64,000 nt of DNA from Pseudomonas lini (GCF_964063345.1 NZ_OZ061318.1:5270001-5334000); one strand, 5' to 3'. Positions 28,006 through 36,758 are shown, counted from the first letter of the stretch. Numbers and translations are program-made. The notes: generated by a model not told the origin, from the sequence alone.

Positions 28006-29310
28006 CTAGTTGAACGCAGCCAACTCCCGCACAACCTCGCTGAACCCCGGCCGCGCCAGCACATCCGGCTCACAGCAGCGCTGCTGCAACGCCTCTAACG
28101 GCTCACGCCCTTCATCGCTCAATCCCGAGTCGATCCGCGCCAGCAATTCCCCCAGCAGCACCCCGAATGCCCGCACCTCGATCCGCTGCAGTGCGCGGCT
28201 TTCAAGGCTGTCCGAAGTGGCATGGAAAGACGCCGCGCCAAAGTCGCCCAATAGGCAATCACCGTGCTCGTTCCACAGAATGTTGTGACCATAGAGGTCG
28301 CCGTGAGTGATGCCCTGGCGGTGCAAATGTTCAGCCACTGAAGCGATGCCACTGGCGATGCGCAGCGCCACGTCAGCGCTGAACCGGGTGTCGTCGGCGT
28401 AGACGTCGCGGGTGCAGGACGTGAGGCTCGGCAGCCCGGCCAGGTTGCGGTAACTCGGATCGATCAGTTGCATCACCAGCCCGGCTGTTTGCTGCGGGTG
28501 ATCGACAATCCGGCCCTCGACCCGGATCAGGTTGGGGTGGATGCCGGCGGTGATGCAGGCGTTCATTTCGTGCAGCGGCGAGCCATCGCTGGTCATCTCG
28601 CCTTTGTAGAGTTTTACCGCGACCTGTTTCGTCTGCTCCCACAACGCCTGATGAATAACCCCCGACGCGCCTTCGCCGAGTTTTTTCTCCAGGCTCAGTT
28701 GGGACCAGGGAATGCTCGCCGTAGCTTGGAGGGCGGCAGCGTCGGCTTCGGTTTCCAGCGGGTTACCGGCGTACGCCAGCCAGGTCAGGCTCGGCAGGGT
28801 CAGCAGCCACTCGGGAAGCTCGGTGAGCTGATTGGCGGCGATGCGGATCAGTTCGAGTCGATGGCAATGACTCAGGCTTTCGGGGAGACGCTGTAACTGG
28901 TTGCCGGCGAGCATGAGTTTTTGCAGGTGCGGGCATTCACCCAGTTCGGTCGGCAGATCCGTGAGGCGGTTGTCGGTCAGGATCAGCCAGCGCAACAGCG
29001 GCGGCAGGGCGGCGCCCGGCACGTTTTCGATGGCGTTGGCCTTGAAGCCGATCATCGTCAGCGCGGTGCACTGGCCAAGGCAAGCGGGCAGTTCGGTGAA
29101 CTGATTGTCCGAGCAGAACAGCACGCGCAAACGGGTCAGGCGGTGTAGGTCGTCCGGCAGGCTGCGCAAGGCGTTGCCGCTGAGGTTGAGCACTTCGAGC
29201 GAGTCCGCCAGGTCGAAGATTTCCCGGGGGAACTCGGTCAGTCCGCAGGACAAGTCCAGGCGGGTGATGCCCGACAGTTGGCCGGCGCGCAGTTGTGCGA
29301 GGGTATCCAT
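28006..29310 (-). CDS. Leucine-rich-repeat protein kinase
   Basis: The protein has 434 residues from ATG 29310 (MDTLAQLRAGQL). Residues about 15-185 are seven or so leucine-rich repeats of the form LxxLxLSxNxLxxLP. Residues about 205-430 are a eukaryote-like protein kinase: glycine loop GEGASG (212-217), Lys233 in VAVKLY, catalytic loop HGDLYGHN (336-343, HGD instead of HRD) and DFG (356-358). There is no signal or membrane segment, so it is cytosolic. The combination resembles plant receptor kinases but without a membrane span. It stands alone, and its substrate is unknown. Confidence 0.87.
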   Translation of the reverse strand: MDTLAQLRAGQLSGITRLDLSCGLTEFPREIFDLADSLEVLNLSGNALRSLPDDLHRLTRLRVLFCSDNQFTELPACLGQCTALTMIGFKANAIENVPGAALPPLLRWLILTDNRLTDLPTELGECPHLQKLMLAGNQLQRLPESLSHCHRLELIRIAANQLTELPEWLLTLPSLTWLAYAGNPLETEADAAALQATASIPWSQLSLEKKLGEGASGVIHQALWEQTKQVAVKLYKGEMTSDGSPLHEMNACITAGIHPNLIRVEGRIVDHPQQTAGLVMQLIDPSYRNLAGLPSLTSCTRDVYADDTRFSADVALRIASGIASVAEHLHRQGITHGDLYGHNILWNEHGDCLLGDFGAASFHATSDSLESRALQRIEVRAFGVLLGELLARIDSGLSDEGREPLEALQQRCCEPDVLARPGFSEVVRELAAFN

Positions 29311-29371
29311 GGGCAGGTTCGCTATTGATAAGGAGAAGGGCGTGAGGGCCTGGAAATGGGCGACATGATAG

Positions 29372-29743
29372 CGGGAAAGTTGTGGTGGCTGTCTGGACCA
29401 CAGCGAAGGGCCGTTTCCGATCCGCACGTTTACGGGAGATATCGGCGGGCGGGTGGCGCTCGGCGTGGGGCAGGGCAGCTTGGCGATTCTGGCGTTTCTG
29501 CCGGAAGAGGAGCGCGACACGGTGATTCATTACAACTTGCCGCGGCTCAAGGATTTTCATCTGTACGACGAAGTGTTCCTGCGCTCGGAAGTCGAGAATG
29601 TGCGCACCCTTGGTTACGCCGGGCGCAATACCGGCGTATTGCAAGGAATGGCCGGGGTGGCCGTGCCGATCCTCGACCGCGAAGGCCGGGCGGTGGCGGC
29701 GCTGAGTGTCGCCACAGGTCGCACCCACAGGGATTGGCGGTGA
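29372..29743 (+). pseudogene. Truncated IclR-type regulator, effector-domain fragment
   Basis: The open frame from 29372 reads CLDHSEGPFPIRTFTGDIGG, then LGVGQGSLAILAFLP, VENVRTLGYAGRNTGVLQGM and GVAVPILDREGRAVAALSVA before a stop. These are characteristic of the IclR effector-binding domain (VGxGxxALA...). The N-terminal helix-turn-helix and the last 40 or so residues are missing, and the end ATGRTHRDWR is off-family, pointing to a frameshift or deletion. No ribosome site precedes it. Confidence 0.75.
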
Positions 29744-29746
29744 TGA

Positions 29747-30499
29747 TCAGAACTGCGCAGTCTGTTTAAGCATCTGCGCCGCCGGCGTATCACTCGGGCT
29801 GACCATCGCATAGTTGTACCCGGCCCCCGACCAGTACTCTGCTTGCAGTTCACCGTCGCTGCGACTACCGCGAGGCAATAGAGTGTTTTTCGGCCCGGGT
29901 GGACGGACGTAAAAGCTGACTTTGTGGCCACCCTGATCCTCGTACACCACCATCGCCGCCGGCCCTTGTTCAGTGCTGAGCAGCCGACCGCTGATGGGTT
30001 TGTATCCGGCAGCGGTCAGGTTCGGCAGACGATGAGCCTGATTGAAATACCGATCGAGCCAGCCCTGCATATCGCCGTCATCGCTGACTGTGTAGTCCGC
30101 CGGCAGGATGCCTTGCTGGGCAATCAGCCGGTAGGCCTGCATCGCATCGGTCATCGGCAGAGGGGCGCTGATCAGGGTCATTTCCCGCGCCTGCCAACCG
30201 CTCAAACCACCGACGCTGACCGCGATCAGCAACATCGCCGCGCTGGCCAGATGGCGGCGCGACTGGCGTTTGACTCGCTGGCGAATCATTGCGGGGTCGA
30301 GTTGCGGGTTAGCCGGTTGCTGCAAGACGCCGCTCAGGGCCGCGCGCAATTGTTGGGCATCGTGCTGCCAGGCGCGTACTTGCGCGGCCACTTCGGCGTT
30401 GTTGGCCAGATAAGTTTCCACCAAATGTCGGTCGGCATCGCTGAGTTGGTGATCGACGTAGGCGTGCAGGTCACGTTCGCTGGGAGGCATGCTGATCAT
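29747..30499 (-). CDS. Anti-sigma factor (transmembrane, ECF partner)
   Basis: The protein has 250 residues. The N-terminal cytosolic anti-sigma domain (SERDLHAYVDHQLSDADRHLVETYLANN) is followed by one transmembrane helix (LASAAMLLIAVSVGGLSGW, about 84-102) and a periplasmic sensor part (YKPISGRLLSTEQGPAAMVVYEDQGGHKVSFYVRP). Its ATG overlaps the stop of the sigma gene by 4 bases, so translation is coupled. This family holds its sigma factor at the membrane until a periplasmic (here probably oxidative) stress is sensed. Confidence 0.9.
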   Translation of the reverse strand: MISMPPSERDLHAYVDHQLSDADRHLVETYLANNAEVAAQVRAWQHDAQQLRAALSGVLQQPANPQLDPAMIRQRVKRQSRRHLASAAMLLIAVSVGGLSGWQAREMTLISAPLPMTDAMQAYRLIAQQGILPADYTVSDDGDMQGWLDRYFNQAHRLPNLTAAGYKPISGRLLSTEQGPAAMVVYEDQGGHKVSFYVRPPGPKNTLLPRGSRSDGELQAEYWSGAGYNYAMVSPSDTPAAQMLKQTAQF

Positions 30500-31002
30500 T
30501 TGAGTCTCCGCAGGGAAGGGTGGGTGATTTCGCCGTCGCTGAGCTGGCGCAAGGCCTGGCGTGCGCGGGACAGGCGCGACATCACGGTGCCGATGGGGAC
30601 GTCGAGAATCTTGGCGACCTCCTTATAGCTCAAGCCTTCCACCGACACCCAGAGCAGCAGCGCGCGCTGTTCGGTGGTGAGCTGATCGAAGGCTTGCAGG
30701 GTCGATTGGGCGATCACCGTGCGTTCTGTTGAAGGCTGCGCATCATCATGGCCGGTAAAGAATTCGAGCATCCGCGCATAACGCCGGGAGCGGCGATGAG
30801 CGTCGAGAAACTGGCGATAAAGGATCGAAAACAGCCAGGCACGCAAGTCGCCCTCGGGACGTTTGTCGCCCCAACTCGACAACGCGCGCTCGAGGCAGGT
30901 CTGCACCAGGTCGTCGGCGCTGCTGGGGTTGCGCGTCAGCGATACGGCGAAACGCCGCAGTCTGGGAATGATTTCACGCAATTGTCCGTCGATGTTGTTC
31001 AT
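30496..31002 (-). CDS. ECF RNA polymerase sigma factor
   Basis: The protein has 168 residues from ATG 31002 (MNNIDGQLREIIPRLRRFA); the frame upstream runs through the promoter. Region 2 (AVSLTRNPSSADDLVQTCLERAL ... LRAWLFSILYRQFLDAHRR in two blocks) and region 4 (LTTEQRALLLWVSVEGLSYKEVAKILDVPIGTVMSRLSRAR) are complete. It precedes its anti-sigma gene. A promoter with GGAATAA and CGTC lies 47-71 bases upstream and recurs before the catalase gene, suggesting autoregulation and a shared regulon. Confidence 0.93.
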   Translation of the reverse strand: MNNIDGQLREIIPRLRRFAVSLTRNPSSADDLVQTCLERALSSWGDKRPEGDLRAWLFSILYRQFLDAHRRSRRYARMLEFFTGHDDAQPSTERTVIAQSTLQAFDQLTTEQRALLLWVSVEGLSYKEVAKILDVPIGTVMSRLSRARQALRQLSDGEITHPSLRRLK

Positions 31003-31048
31003 GGAAAAAGCGTGTTCTCTGGCTGTGATGAGTGGCACTGACAAGAAG

Positions 31049-31073
31049 GACGCCGGCCACAGCAGGTTATTCC
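31049..31073 (-). promoter_or_regulatory. Putative ECF promoter of the sigma/anti-sigma operon
   Basis: On the minus strand, GGAATAA (31073-31067), 14 bases, then CGTC (31052-31049). The 10-mer GAGGGAATAA and the same spacing occur before the catalase operon at 35057. Confidence 0.7.
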
Positions 31074-31247
31074 CTCGGCGGGAAAATTTTGTAGGAGTTT
31101 TCTGATGGATTTGTAATCCATGTAATGGCATCGAACTTCGTGGCTCAACCCATGCAGCAGCACAGGCAATCAGCCCAGCCTCTCACCGGGCTGTGCAGAC
31201 CCTCCTGTGCTTGGACATTGATATTGAGCCTGAAGAGACTTTTTGAC

Positions 31248-32849
31248 ATGCAAGAGTGCGAATTTAACCTTGAATCGGCAGCGGCCTGCTCGCTGCTTTC
31301 GACCGATCCCCAGGACGCGTGGCAGCGATTCGGTCGTGGGCCAACGGTTCAGCCAGAGTTTCTGCTGATTCATCACGCCATCGAAGCACAAGCCGCGGTT
31401 AATCCGCAGGGCCTTGCCGCCGATCATCTGGGAGAGACCATCAGCTACGGCGAATTAAACCGGCAGGCCAATCGCCTGGCTGCGGTGTTACGTCAGAAGG
31501 GCGTTATCCCGGGCGATCACGTCGCTTTGTTTGTGGAACGCTCGATCCCGATGCTGGTGGGAATATTGGCAGCATTGAAAGTGGGCGCTGCCTACATCCC
31601 TCAGGACGTAGGGATTACTCCCGCCGCGCAATTGCGCCACATCATGGAAGTGGCCTCGACGCGGGTGGTGCTGACGCTGTCGAGCCTCGAGTCGCGAATT
31701 CCCCGGACATCGCAGCAACTCTGTATTTGCCTCGATGAGTTCATGAAGGTGGAGTCAACACCAGCAGACGATCTGAATGAGGGCTGTTCGCTGACCGCGA
31801 CACCGGATCCACAGTGTTTCGTTCTGTTTACCTCCGGTACCACCGGCCTGCCCAATGGAGTCCGGGTGACCCAGCGCAATGTGTGCAATATTTTGCTGAC
31901 AGGCCCTGGCAGTCTCGGCATGCGGCCTGGGCTCAAGGTCGGACAGATACTTAACATTGCCTTTGACATGGCGGCCTGGGAAATACTCGGTTGCCTGGCT
32001 CATGGCGCGACCTTGATGATCCGTGGCAAGGACATCGGCCAGACTGCCGAACAATGCGATGTGCTGATCGCCACACCCTCGATTCTCGGCACACTCGATC
32101 CATTGCGTTGTCAGCAAGCCAAGGTCGTGGCCCTTGCAGGAGAGCCGTGCCCGCAACCCCTGGCTGGTCGCTGGTCGTCGTTCTGCACTTTTTACAATGC
32201 CTGCGGCCCGACCGAAACCACCATCGTCAATACCCTGCAGCATTACAGGGGTGCAGGTGCGTTGACGATTGGCAAACCCACGCCCAACAACACCGTGTAC
32301 GTACTGGACGAGGCGGGCCGGCTCTGCAAGGTGGGTGAGCAAGGCGAGATGTGGGCCGGAGGCGACTGTGTGACGGCCGGTTATTTGGGTAACCCGACCC
32401 TGACCGCCGAACGTTATCGGCCCGACCCGTTTCTAGGGCAGGGCCGGATGATGTTCCGCACTCGTGATCTGGGGCGCTGGACAGCGAACGGCGAACTTGA
32501 ACACCTGGGACGCGTCGATGATCAGGTCAAGGTCAGAGGGTTTCGGGTGGAGCTCGATTCTGTTTCGGCGGCTCTGGAGTCAACGGAGCGGTGCGAGCGG
32601 GCGGTCACGTTGAAACTCGACAGTCGCCATCTGGTGGCCTTCGTCTATCCCGTCACTACGGACATCGATGCCGCAAGGCGTCGCTGTGAAGAACGGCTTG
32701 CCTACTATTGCGTTCCTTCGCTGATCCTCGCCGTGGAGCAAATTCCGCTGACATCACGGGGCAAGGTCGACAAACGCTTGTTGCTGGAATGGGCGATGAC
32801 GCATCAGGCCGACCTTGCCGCGGCGACCAGGCAAGGTGTGAGCGCATGA
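31248..32849 (+). CDS. Stand-alone adenylation (AMP-binding) enzyme, TmpL N-domain-like
   Basis: The protein has 533 residues from ATG 31248 (MQECEFNLES). It has NRPS-type adenylation motifs: LFTSGTTGLPNGV (193-205, Asn where NRPS enzymes usually have Lys), FDMAAWE (239-245), NACGPTETT (318-326 region), FRTRDLGRW, GRVDDQVKVRGFRVEL and LTSRGKVDKRLL with the A10 lysine. No carrier or condensation domain is attached. It activates a carboxylic or amino acid as the acyl-adenylate; the substrate is unknown. Its stop overlaps the next ATG (ATGA). With that gene it makes up the domain set of fungal TmpL. It is divergent from the sigma operon. Confidence 0.85.
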   Translation: MQECEFNLESAAACSLLSTDPQDAWQRFGRGPTVQPEFLLIHHAIEAQAAVNPQGLAADHLGETISYGELNRQANRLAAVLRQKGVIPGDHVALFVERSIPMLVGILAALKVGAAYIPQDVGITPAAQLRHIMEVASTRVVLTLSSLESRIPRTSQQLCICLDEFMKVESTPADDLNEGCSLTATPDPQCFVLFTSGTTGLPNGVRVTQRNVCNILLTGPGSLGMRPGLKVGQILNIAFDMAAWEILGCLAHGATLMIRGKDIGQTAEQCDVLIATPSILGTLDPLRCQQAKVVALAGEPCPQPLAGRWSSFCTFYNACGPTETTIVNTLQHYRGAGALTIGKPTPNNTVYVLDEAGRLCKVGEQGEMWAGGDCVTAGYLGNPTLTAERYRPDPFLGQGRMMFRTRDLGRWTANGELEHLGRVDDQVKVRGFRVELDSVSAALESTERCERAVTLKLDSRHLVAFVYPVTTDIDAARRRCEERLAYYCVPSLILAVEQIPLTSRGKVDKRLLLEWAMTHQADLAAATRQGVSA

Positions 32850-34180
32850 GCGGGGCGATTCCGGCTACCGCGCTGCCCGCAAAACGCGCGCTGTGGCGGC
32901 GATTGGGAACGTTGTCGATATTTTCTCATTACAACCGCCTGGTAGCCCTGGTGCTTGCACTCAATGTTGCGGCGCTGGCGCATGGGCTGACCGCCGGGCA
33001 GTGGTGGACATCCTCCGGAATTGTCCTTGAGGCGCTGTCGGGTCTGGTGGTGGCAAATTTGTCGATGGCGATTTTGATTCGCCAGCAATACATCATCAAT
33101 CTGCTGTTCTGGCTGGCAACCCGGGCGCCCACTTGCTGGCCACTTGCAATTCGCCGCTCACTGGCCAAGGTTTATCACTTCGGCGGCCTGCACAGCGGCG
33201 GCGCGCTGGCGGCTATTGGCTGGTTCGCGCTGTTGTGTGGCTCCTTGATCTGGCACTGGATTGCGGGCCTGGGTGGGATTTCCCTGGCCTTACTGGGAGT
33301 GAGCGCCGGATTGCTGAGCATCTTGTTGCTGGTGGCGATCATGGCTCATCCACGGATTCGCTCGCGTTTTCACAACGGGTTCGAGCGAATGCACCGCTTT
33401 GGTGGATGGACCGCACTCGGCCTGTTCTGGGTATGGACCGTTCTGTTTACCCGGGATCAGAACCCGCAGATCCCGGTGCACGAGGTGCTATCGACGTCGG
33501 TGCCATTCTGGATGCTGATCGTGCTGACGTTCAGTATTGCCTTGCCATGGTTTCGTCTGCGCAAAGTGCCGGTGCAACTGATCAGGCCTTCTTCTCATGC
33601 GGTGATAGCCCGTTTTGGCCATGTCACGCCGTTCGCCGGGTCGTCTAACGCGATCAGTCTCAACCCGCTTATGGAGTGGCATTCCTTTGCCAATATCCCC
33701 ACACCGGGAGAAGCCGGTTTTCGCCTGATCATTTCCCGGGCGGGCGATTGGACCGGCGAGTTGATCGAGCAAATGCCGACTCATGTCTGGGTCAAAGGCA
33801 TCACCACTGCCGGCGTGGCACACATCGAAACGCTGTTCAAATCGGTGGTGTACATCGCCACGGGCAGCGGCATCGGGCCGGTGCTGCCGCATTTGCTGGC
33901 CAAACAAGTACCGATACGTCTGGTCTGGTCGACCCGTAGCCCCCGAAAAACCTACGGTGATGAGTTGGTGGAAGAAATCCTGCGGGCCAATCCTGATGCC
34001 TTGATCTGGGACACCGATGTGCTCGGCAAGCCAGACCTTGTGCAACTGGCCTATGACGCCGTTCGAACGTTCGGTGCCGAGGCGGTGATCTGCATTTCGA
34101 ACCAGACGCTCACTCAGCGAGTGGTTGAGGAAATGGAGGGGCGGGGGATTCCGGCTTATGGCGCAATCTGGGATTCCTGA
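32846..34180 (+). CDS. Membrane flavoprotein, multi-helix domain plus FAD/NAD(P)-binding domain (TmpL C-part-like)
   Basis: The protein has 444 residues from ATG 32846, overlapping the previous stop. Residues about 30-235 contain six to seven hydrophobic helices (LVALVLALNVAALAHGL, IVLEALSGLVVANLSMAIL, GALAAIGWFALLCGSLIW, LALLGVSAGLLSILLLVAIM, TALGLFWVWTVLF, PFWMLIVLTFSIALPWF) with several conserved-looking histidines (RFHNGFERMHRF, GGLHSGG). About 240-444 is a soluble reductase-like domain with EWHSFANIP (FAD region) and VYIATGSGIGPVLPHL (NAD(P) loop). Fungal TmpL/TmpA proteins, tied to intracellular redox balance, have this layout. The reaction is unknown. Confidence 0.75.
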   Translation: MSGAIPATALPAKRALWRRLGTLSIFSHYNRLVALVLALNVAALAHGLTAGQWWTSSGIVLEALSGLVVANLSMAILIRQQYIINLLFWLATRAPTCWPLAIRRSLAKVYHFGGLHSGGALAAIGWFALLCGSLIWHWIAGLGGISLALLGVSAGLLSILLLVAIMAHPRIRSRFHNGFERMHRFGGWTALGLFWVWTVLFTRDQNPQIPVHEVLSTSVPFWMLIVLTFSIALPWFRLRKVPVQLIRPSSHAVIARFGHVTPFAGSSNAISLNPLMEWHSFANIPTPGEAGFRLIISRAGDWTGELIEQMPTHVWVKGITTAGVAHIETLFKSVVYIATGSGIGPVLPHLLAKQVPIRLVWSTRSPRKTYGDELVEEILRANPDALIWDTDVLGKPDLVQLAYDAVRTFGAEAVICISNQTLTQRVVEEMEGRGIPAYGAIWDS

Positions 34181-34237
34181 TGCTCGCCACGCGTGTTTTT
34201 TCATTCAAATATTTCACCCGTATTCAATGAGGTCACC

Positions 34238-35002
34238 ATGCACACACTGATCGAACGTCATGATCGAGTTGTATTGATTCGTCTCAATCGCCCCCAAGCC
34301 AGGAATGCTTTGAGCTCGGCCCTGATGCGCGAACTACTGGACACATTGCAACGGCTGGACCGCGACCCCGGGGTCGGCTGTTTTGTGATTACCGGGACGG
34401 CGGAGTTTTTTGCGGCTGGCGCGGATATCAAGGAAATGTACGAAAAGTCTTACCTGGACATGGTTCACGAGGACTATTTTGCCGAGTGGGAAGCCTTTGC
34501 CGCATTACGTACGCCCAAACTGGCCGCTGTTGCCGGTTATGCATACGGTGGCGGTTGTGAGTTGGCGATGATGTGCGATCTGATCTTCGCCGCGGATACT
34601 GCCCGCTTTGGCCAACCGGAAATCAGGTTGGGGGTGATGCCCGGTATGGGAGGGACCCAGCGTCTGACACGCCTGATTGGCAAGTCGAAAGCCATGGACA
34701 TGATACTGACCGGACGCACGATGTCGGCCGAAGAGGCTGAGCGGGCAGGGCTGGTGTCGCGTGTAATCGCTTCCTGCGATCTGCTGGAGCAATCCTTGGT
34801 CGCCGCGCAGATGATTGCCGGTTTCGCTAAAACCGCCACATGGGCTGCGCGCGAAGCGGTGGACCGGGCACTGGAGTCGGGGTTGCGCGATGGCCTTCTG
34901 TACGAGCGAAGAGTGTTTCATGGTTTGTTTGCTACGGAGGGGCAAAAGGAAGGTATGCAGGCCTTTTTGGAGAAGCGTGAACCGTGTTTTAACCGTGTTT
35001 GA
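34238..35002 (+). CDS. Enoyl-CoA hydratase/isomerase family protein
   Basis: The protein has 254 residues from ATG 34238 ([20 protein letters not shown]) with GAGGT upstream. It is a crotonase-fold protein: oxyanion-hole blocks [14 protein letters not shown] and [18 protein letters not shown], then the catalytic-Glu region [20 protein letters not shown] (Glu in QPEI). That is the arrangement of true enoyl-CoA hydratases. It is third in an operon with an adenylation enzyme and a membrane flavoprotein, so it may act on a CoA ester made or reduced by them. The 58-base gap after the flavoprotein carries no terminator. Confidence 0.9.
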   Translation: MHTLIERHDRVVLIRLNRPQARNALSSALMRELLDTLQRLDRDPGVGCFVITGTAEFFAAGADIKEMYEKSYLDMVHEDYFAEWEAFAALRTPKLAAVAGYAYGGGCELAMMCDLIFAADTARFGQPEIRLGVMPGMGGTQRLTRLIGKSKAMDMILTGRTMSAEEAERAGLVSRVIASCDLLEQSLVAAQMIAGFAKTATWAAREAVDRALESGLRDGLLYERRVFHGLFATEGQKEGMQAFLEKREPCFNRV

Positions 35003-35056
35003 CCAGCCTTGAGGATCCGTCGCTCGCAGCGCTTTGAAAGAAACTACAGTTCAGAG

Positions 35057-35081
35057 GGAATAATCCTACGTGACGTTCGTC
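35057..35081 (+). promoter_or_regulatory. Putative ECF promoter of the catalase/cytochrome b operon
   Basis: GGAATAA (35057-35063), 14 bases, CGTC (35078-35081), 44 bases before the catalase ATG. It matches the promoter of the sigma gene at 31049-31073 in sequence and spacing. Confidence 0.72.
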
Positions 35082-35124
35082 TCATAGGTCTTTTCCCCTG
35101 TAGCCCGTTGCCCTGGAGACTTTC

Positions 35125-36216
35125 ATGGTTGATCGTTCATCTACAACAGGGCCGTCTCGGCCACCGCTGAGTGCCACGAGCCTGACGTTGCGCCTGACTG
35201 GCATTGCCGTGGTGGTCGCCGCGCTGGCCGGGGCTTTTGCCTACGTCAACGGCACACTCGACCCACAGCGCCTGACGCCGAAAGACTTGGTCAATGTGCT
35301 GGAGAAAAACAACGGCGTGCACCCGGGGTTTCGTCGCAATCACGCCAAAGGGGTGTGCGTGATCGGGCATTTCGAGAGCAGTGGCCAGATGCGCGAGTAT
35401 TCCAGCGCCCAAGTGTTCGGCGAGGCGCGGACCCCGGTGATCGGGCGTTTCGCGCTGCCTGCCGGCAACCCTTACGCACCGGACAATAGCGTGCCGATCC
35501 GCAGCCTGGCGTTGCGTTTCACCCAGGCTAACGGCCAGCAGTGGCGCACCGGGATGAACAGCATGCCGGTGTTCCCGGTGGGCACGCCCGAGGCGTTCTA
35601 TCAGTTGCAACAAGCACAGTCACCGGATCCGGCTACCGGCAAACCGAACCCGGCGGCTGTGCCAGCGTTTTTCGGTTCTCATCCGGAAGCTGCGCCATTT
35701 CTGGCCTGGATCAAAACCGCCAAACCGTCGGCCAGTTACGCGACGGAAACCTATAACAGCGTCAACGCGTTTTACCTGGTGAACGCGGCCGGGCAACGGC
35801 AGGCGGTGCGTTGGAGCATGACCCCATTGGCTCAGGACGCGGCAGGAGCAACGGCCCCCGAGGGCGGTGATTTCCTCGAGAAAGATCTGGTGCAGCGCTT
35901 ATCCGCCGGCCCGTTACGTTGGCAGTTGGACATCACTCTGGCGAACCCCGGGGACCCGGTCAACGACGCGAGCAAGGCCTGGCCCGACGGCCGAAAAGTG
36001 CTGAACGCCGGCACGCTGGTGCTTGAAAGCACCCAGCCGCAACTCGATGGCGAGTGTCGTGACATCAACTACGACCCGTTGGTGTTGCCCAGCGGTATCG
36101 AAGGCTCCGACGACCCGCTGCTTGCCGCTCGCTCAGCGGGTTACGCCCGTTCCTACCTGCGCCGCACCAGCGAAGTGAAGCAATTGCCCACCGCCAAACA
36201 GGAGTCTCGACAATGA
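35125..36216 (+). CDS. srpA: Catalase-related peroxidase (SrpA family), membrane-anchored
   Basis: The protein has 363 residues. An N-terminal uncleaved signal/anchor (LTGIAVVVAALAGAFAYV, about 24-41) points to the periplasmic face. It is a small-catalase domain lacking the long arms of full-size catalases: distal His73 in FRRNHAKGVCVIGHF, NSMPVFPV, and the proximal haem tyrosine Tyr340 in RSAGYARSY. SrpA-type enzymes are thought to act as organic-peroxide or H2O2 peroxidases. Its stop overlaps the next ATG by 4 bases, so it is coupled to a cytochrome b that could supply electrons. It is probably controlled by the ECF sigma at 30496. Confidence 0.9.
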   Translation: MVDRSSTTGPSRPPLSATSLTLRLTGIAVVVAALAGAFAYVNGTLDPQRLTPKDLVNVLEKNNGVHPGFRRNHAKGVCVIGHFESSGQMREYSSAQVFGEARTPVIGRFALPAGNPYAPDNSVPIRSLALRFTQANGQQWRTGMNSMPVFPVGTPEAFYQLQQAQSPDPATGKPNPAAVPAFFGSHPEAAPFLAWIKTAKPSASYATETYNSVNAFYLVNAAGQRQAVRWSMTPLAQDAAGATAPEGGDFLEKDLVQRLSAGPLRWQLDITLANPGDPVNDASKAWPDGRKVLNAGTLVLESTQPQLDGECRDINYDPLVLPSGIEGSDDPLLAARSAGYARSYLRRTSEVKQLPTAKQESRQ

Positions 36217-36758
36217 GTGCTCAACCGAACCATTTCGCACCATTGGCGCGGCTGCTGCACTGGCTGATGGCGCTGATGATCATCTCGATGCTGTTTATCG
36301 GCGCGGGTATGGTGGCCTCGGTGTCCGAGCGTCATGAGTGGCTGATCCACCTGCACAAACCTTTGGGCGTTGCGATTCTGTTGCTGGTGATCGTGCGCCT
36401 GGCCGTGCGTTTTTCGACTCGGCAACCACCACTGCCGGCGGACCTGCCGGGTTGGCAAGCATTCGCGGCCAAGGCTTCGCATGTTTTGCTGTACGCCTTG
36501 ATGCTGATTTTGCCGTTGTTGGGCTGGGCGATGATTTCGGCGGCCGGCGATCCGGTGATGCTCAGTAGTTCGTTGCAGTTGCCATCGATTCTGCCGGCGA
36601 ATGCGCAGGTGTTTGCGTTCCTGCGCAAGGCGCATGGGTATCTGGCGTATCTGCTGTTTCTAACTGTGTTGTTGCACTTGGCAGCGGCGTTGTTTCACGG
36701 CTGGGTGCGCCGGGATGATGTGCTGAACAGCATGTTGCGGGGTAAGGATCGCGGTTGA
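36213..36758 (+). CDS. Cytochrome b561-type membrane protein, partner of the catalase
   Basis: The protein has 181 residues starting inside the catalase stop (ATGA), with AGGAG upstream. Four transmembrane helices carry haem-ligand histidines (LARLLHWLMALMIISMLFIG, WLIHLHKPLGVAILLLVIV, ASHVLLYALMLILPLLGWA, AHGYLAYLLFLTVLLHLAAALFHGW). It probably passes electrons from the quinol pool to the SrpA-type peroxidase in the periplasm. It ends just before a REPIN. Confidence 0.93.
   Translation: MSAQPNHFAPLARLLHWLMALMIISMLFIGAGMVASVSERHEWLIHLHKPLGVAILLLVIVRLAVRFSTRQPPLPADLPGWQAFAAKASHVLLYALMLILPLLGWAMISAAGDPVMLSSSLQLPSILPANAQVFAFLRKAHGYLAYLLFLTVLLHLAAALFHGWVRRDDVLNSMLRGKDRG

Noticed and set aside
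31157..31195. Hairpin (GCACAG / CTGTGC and AGCCC / GGGCT) in the leader of the adenylation gene as a riboswitch
   Set aside because: Too small and without a recognisable aptamer or terminator; left as an unexplained leader structure.
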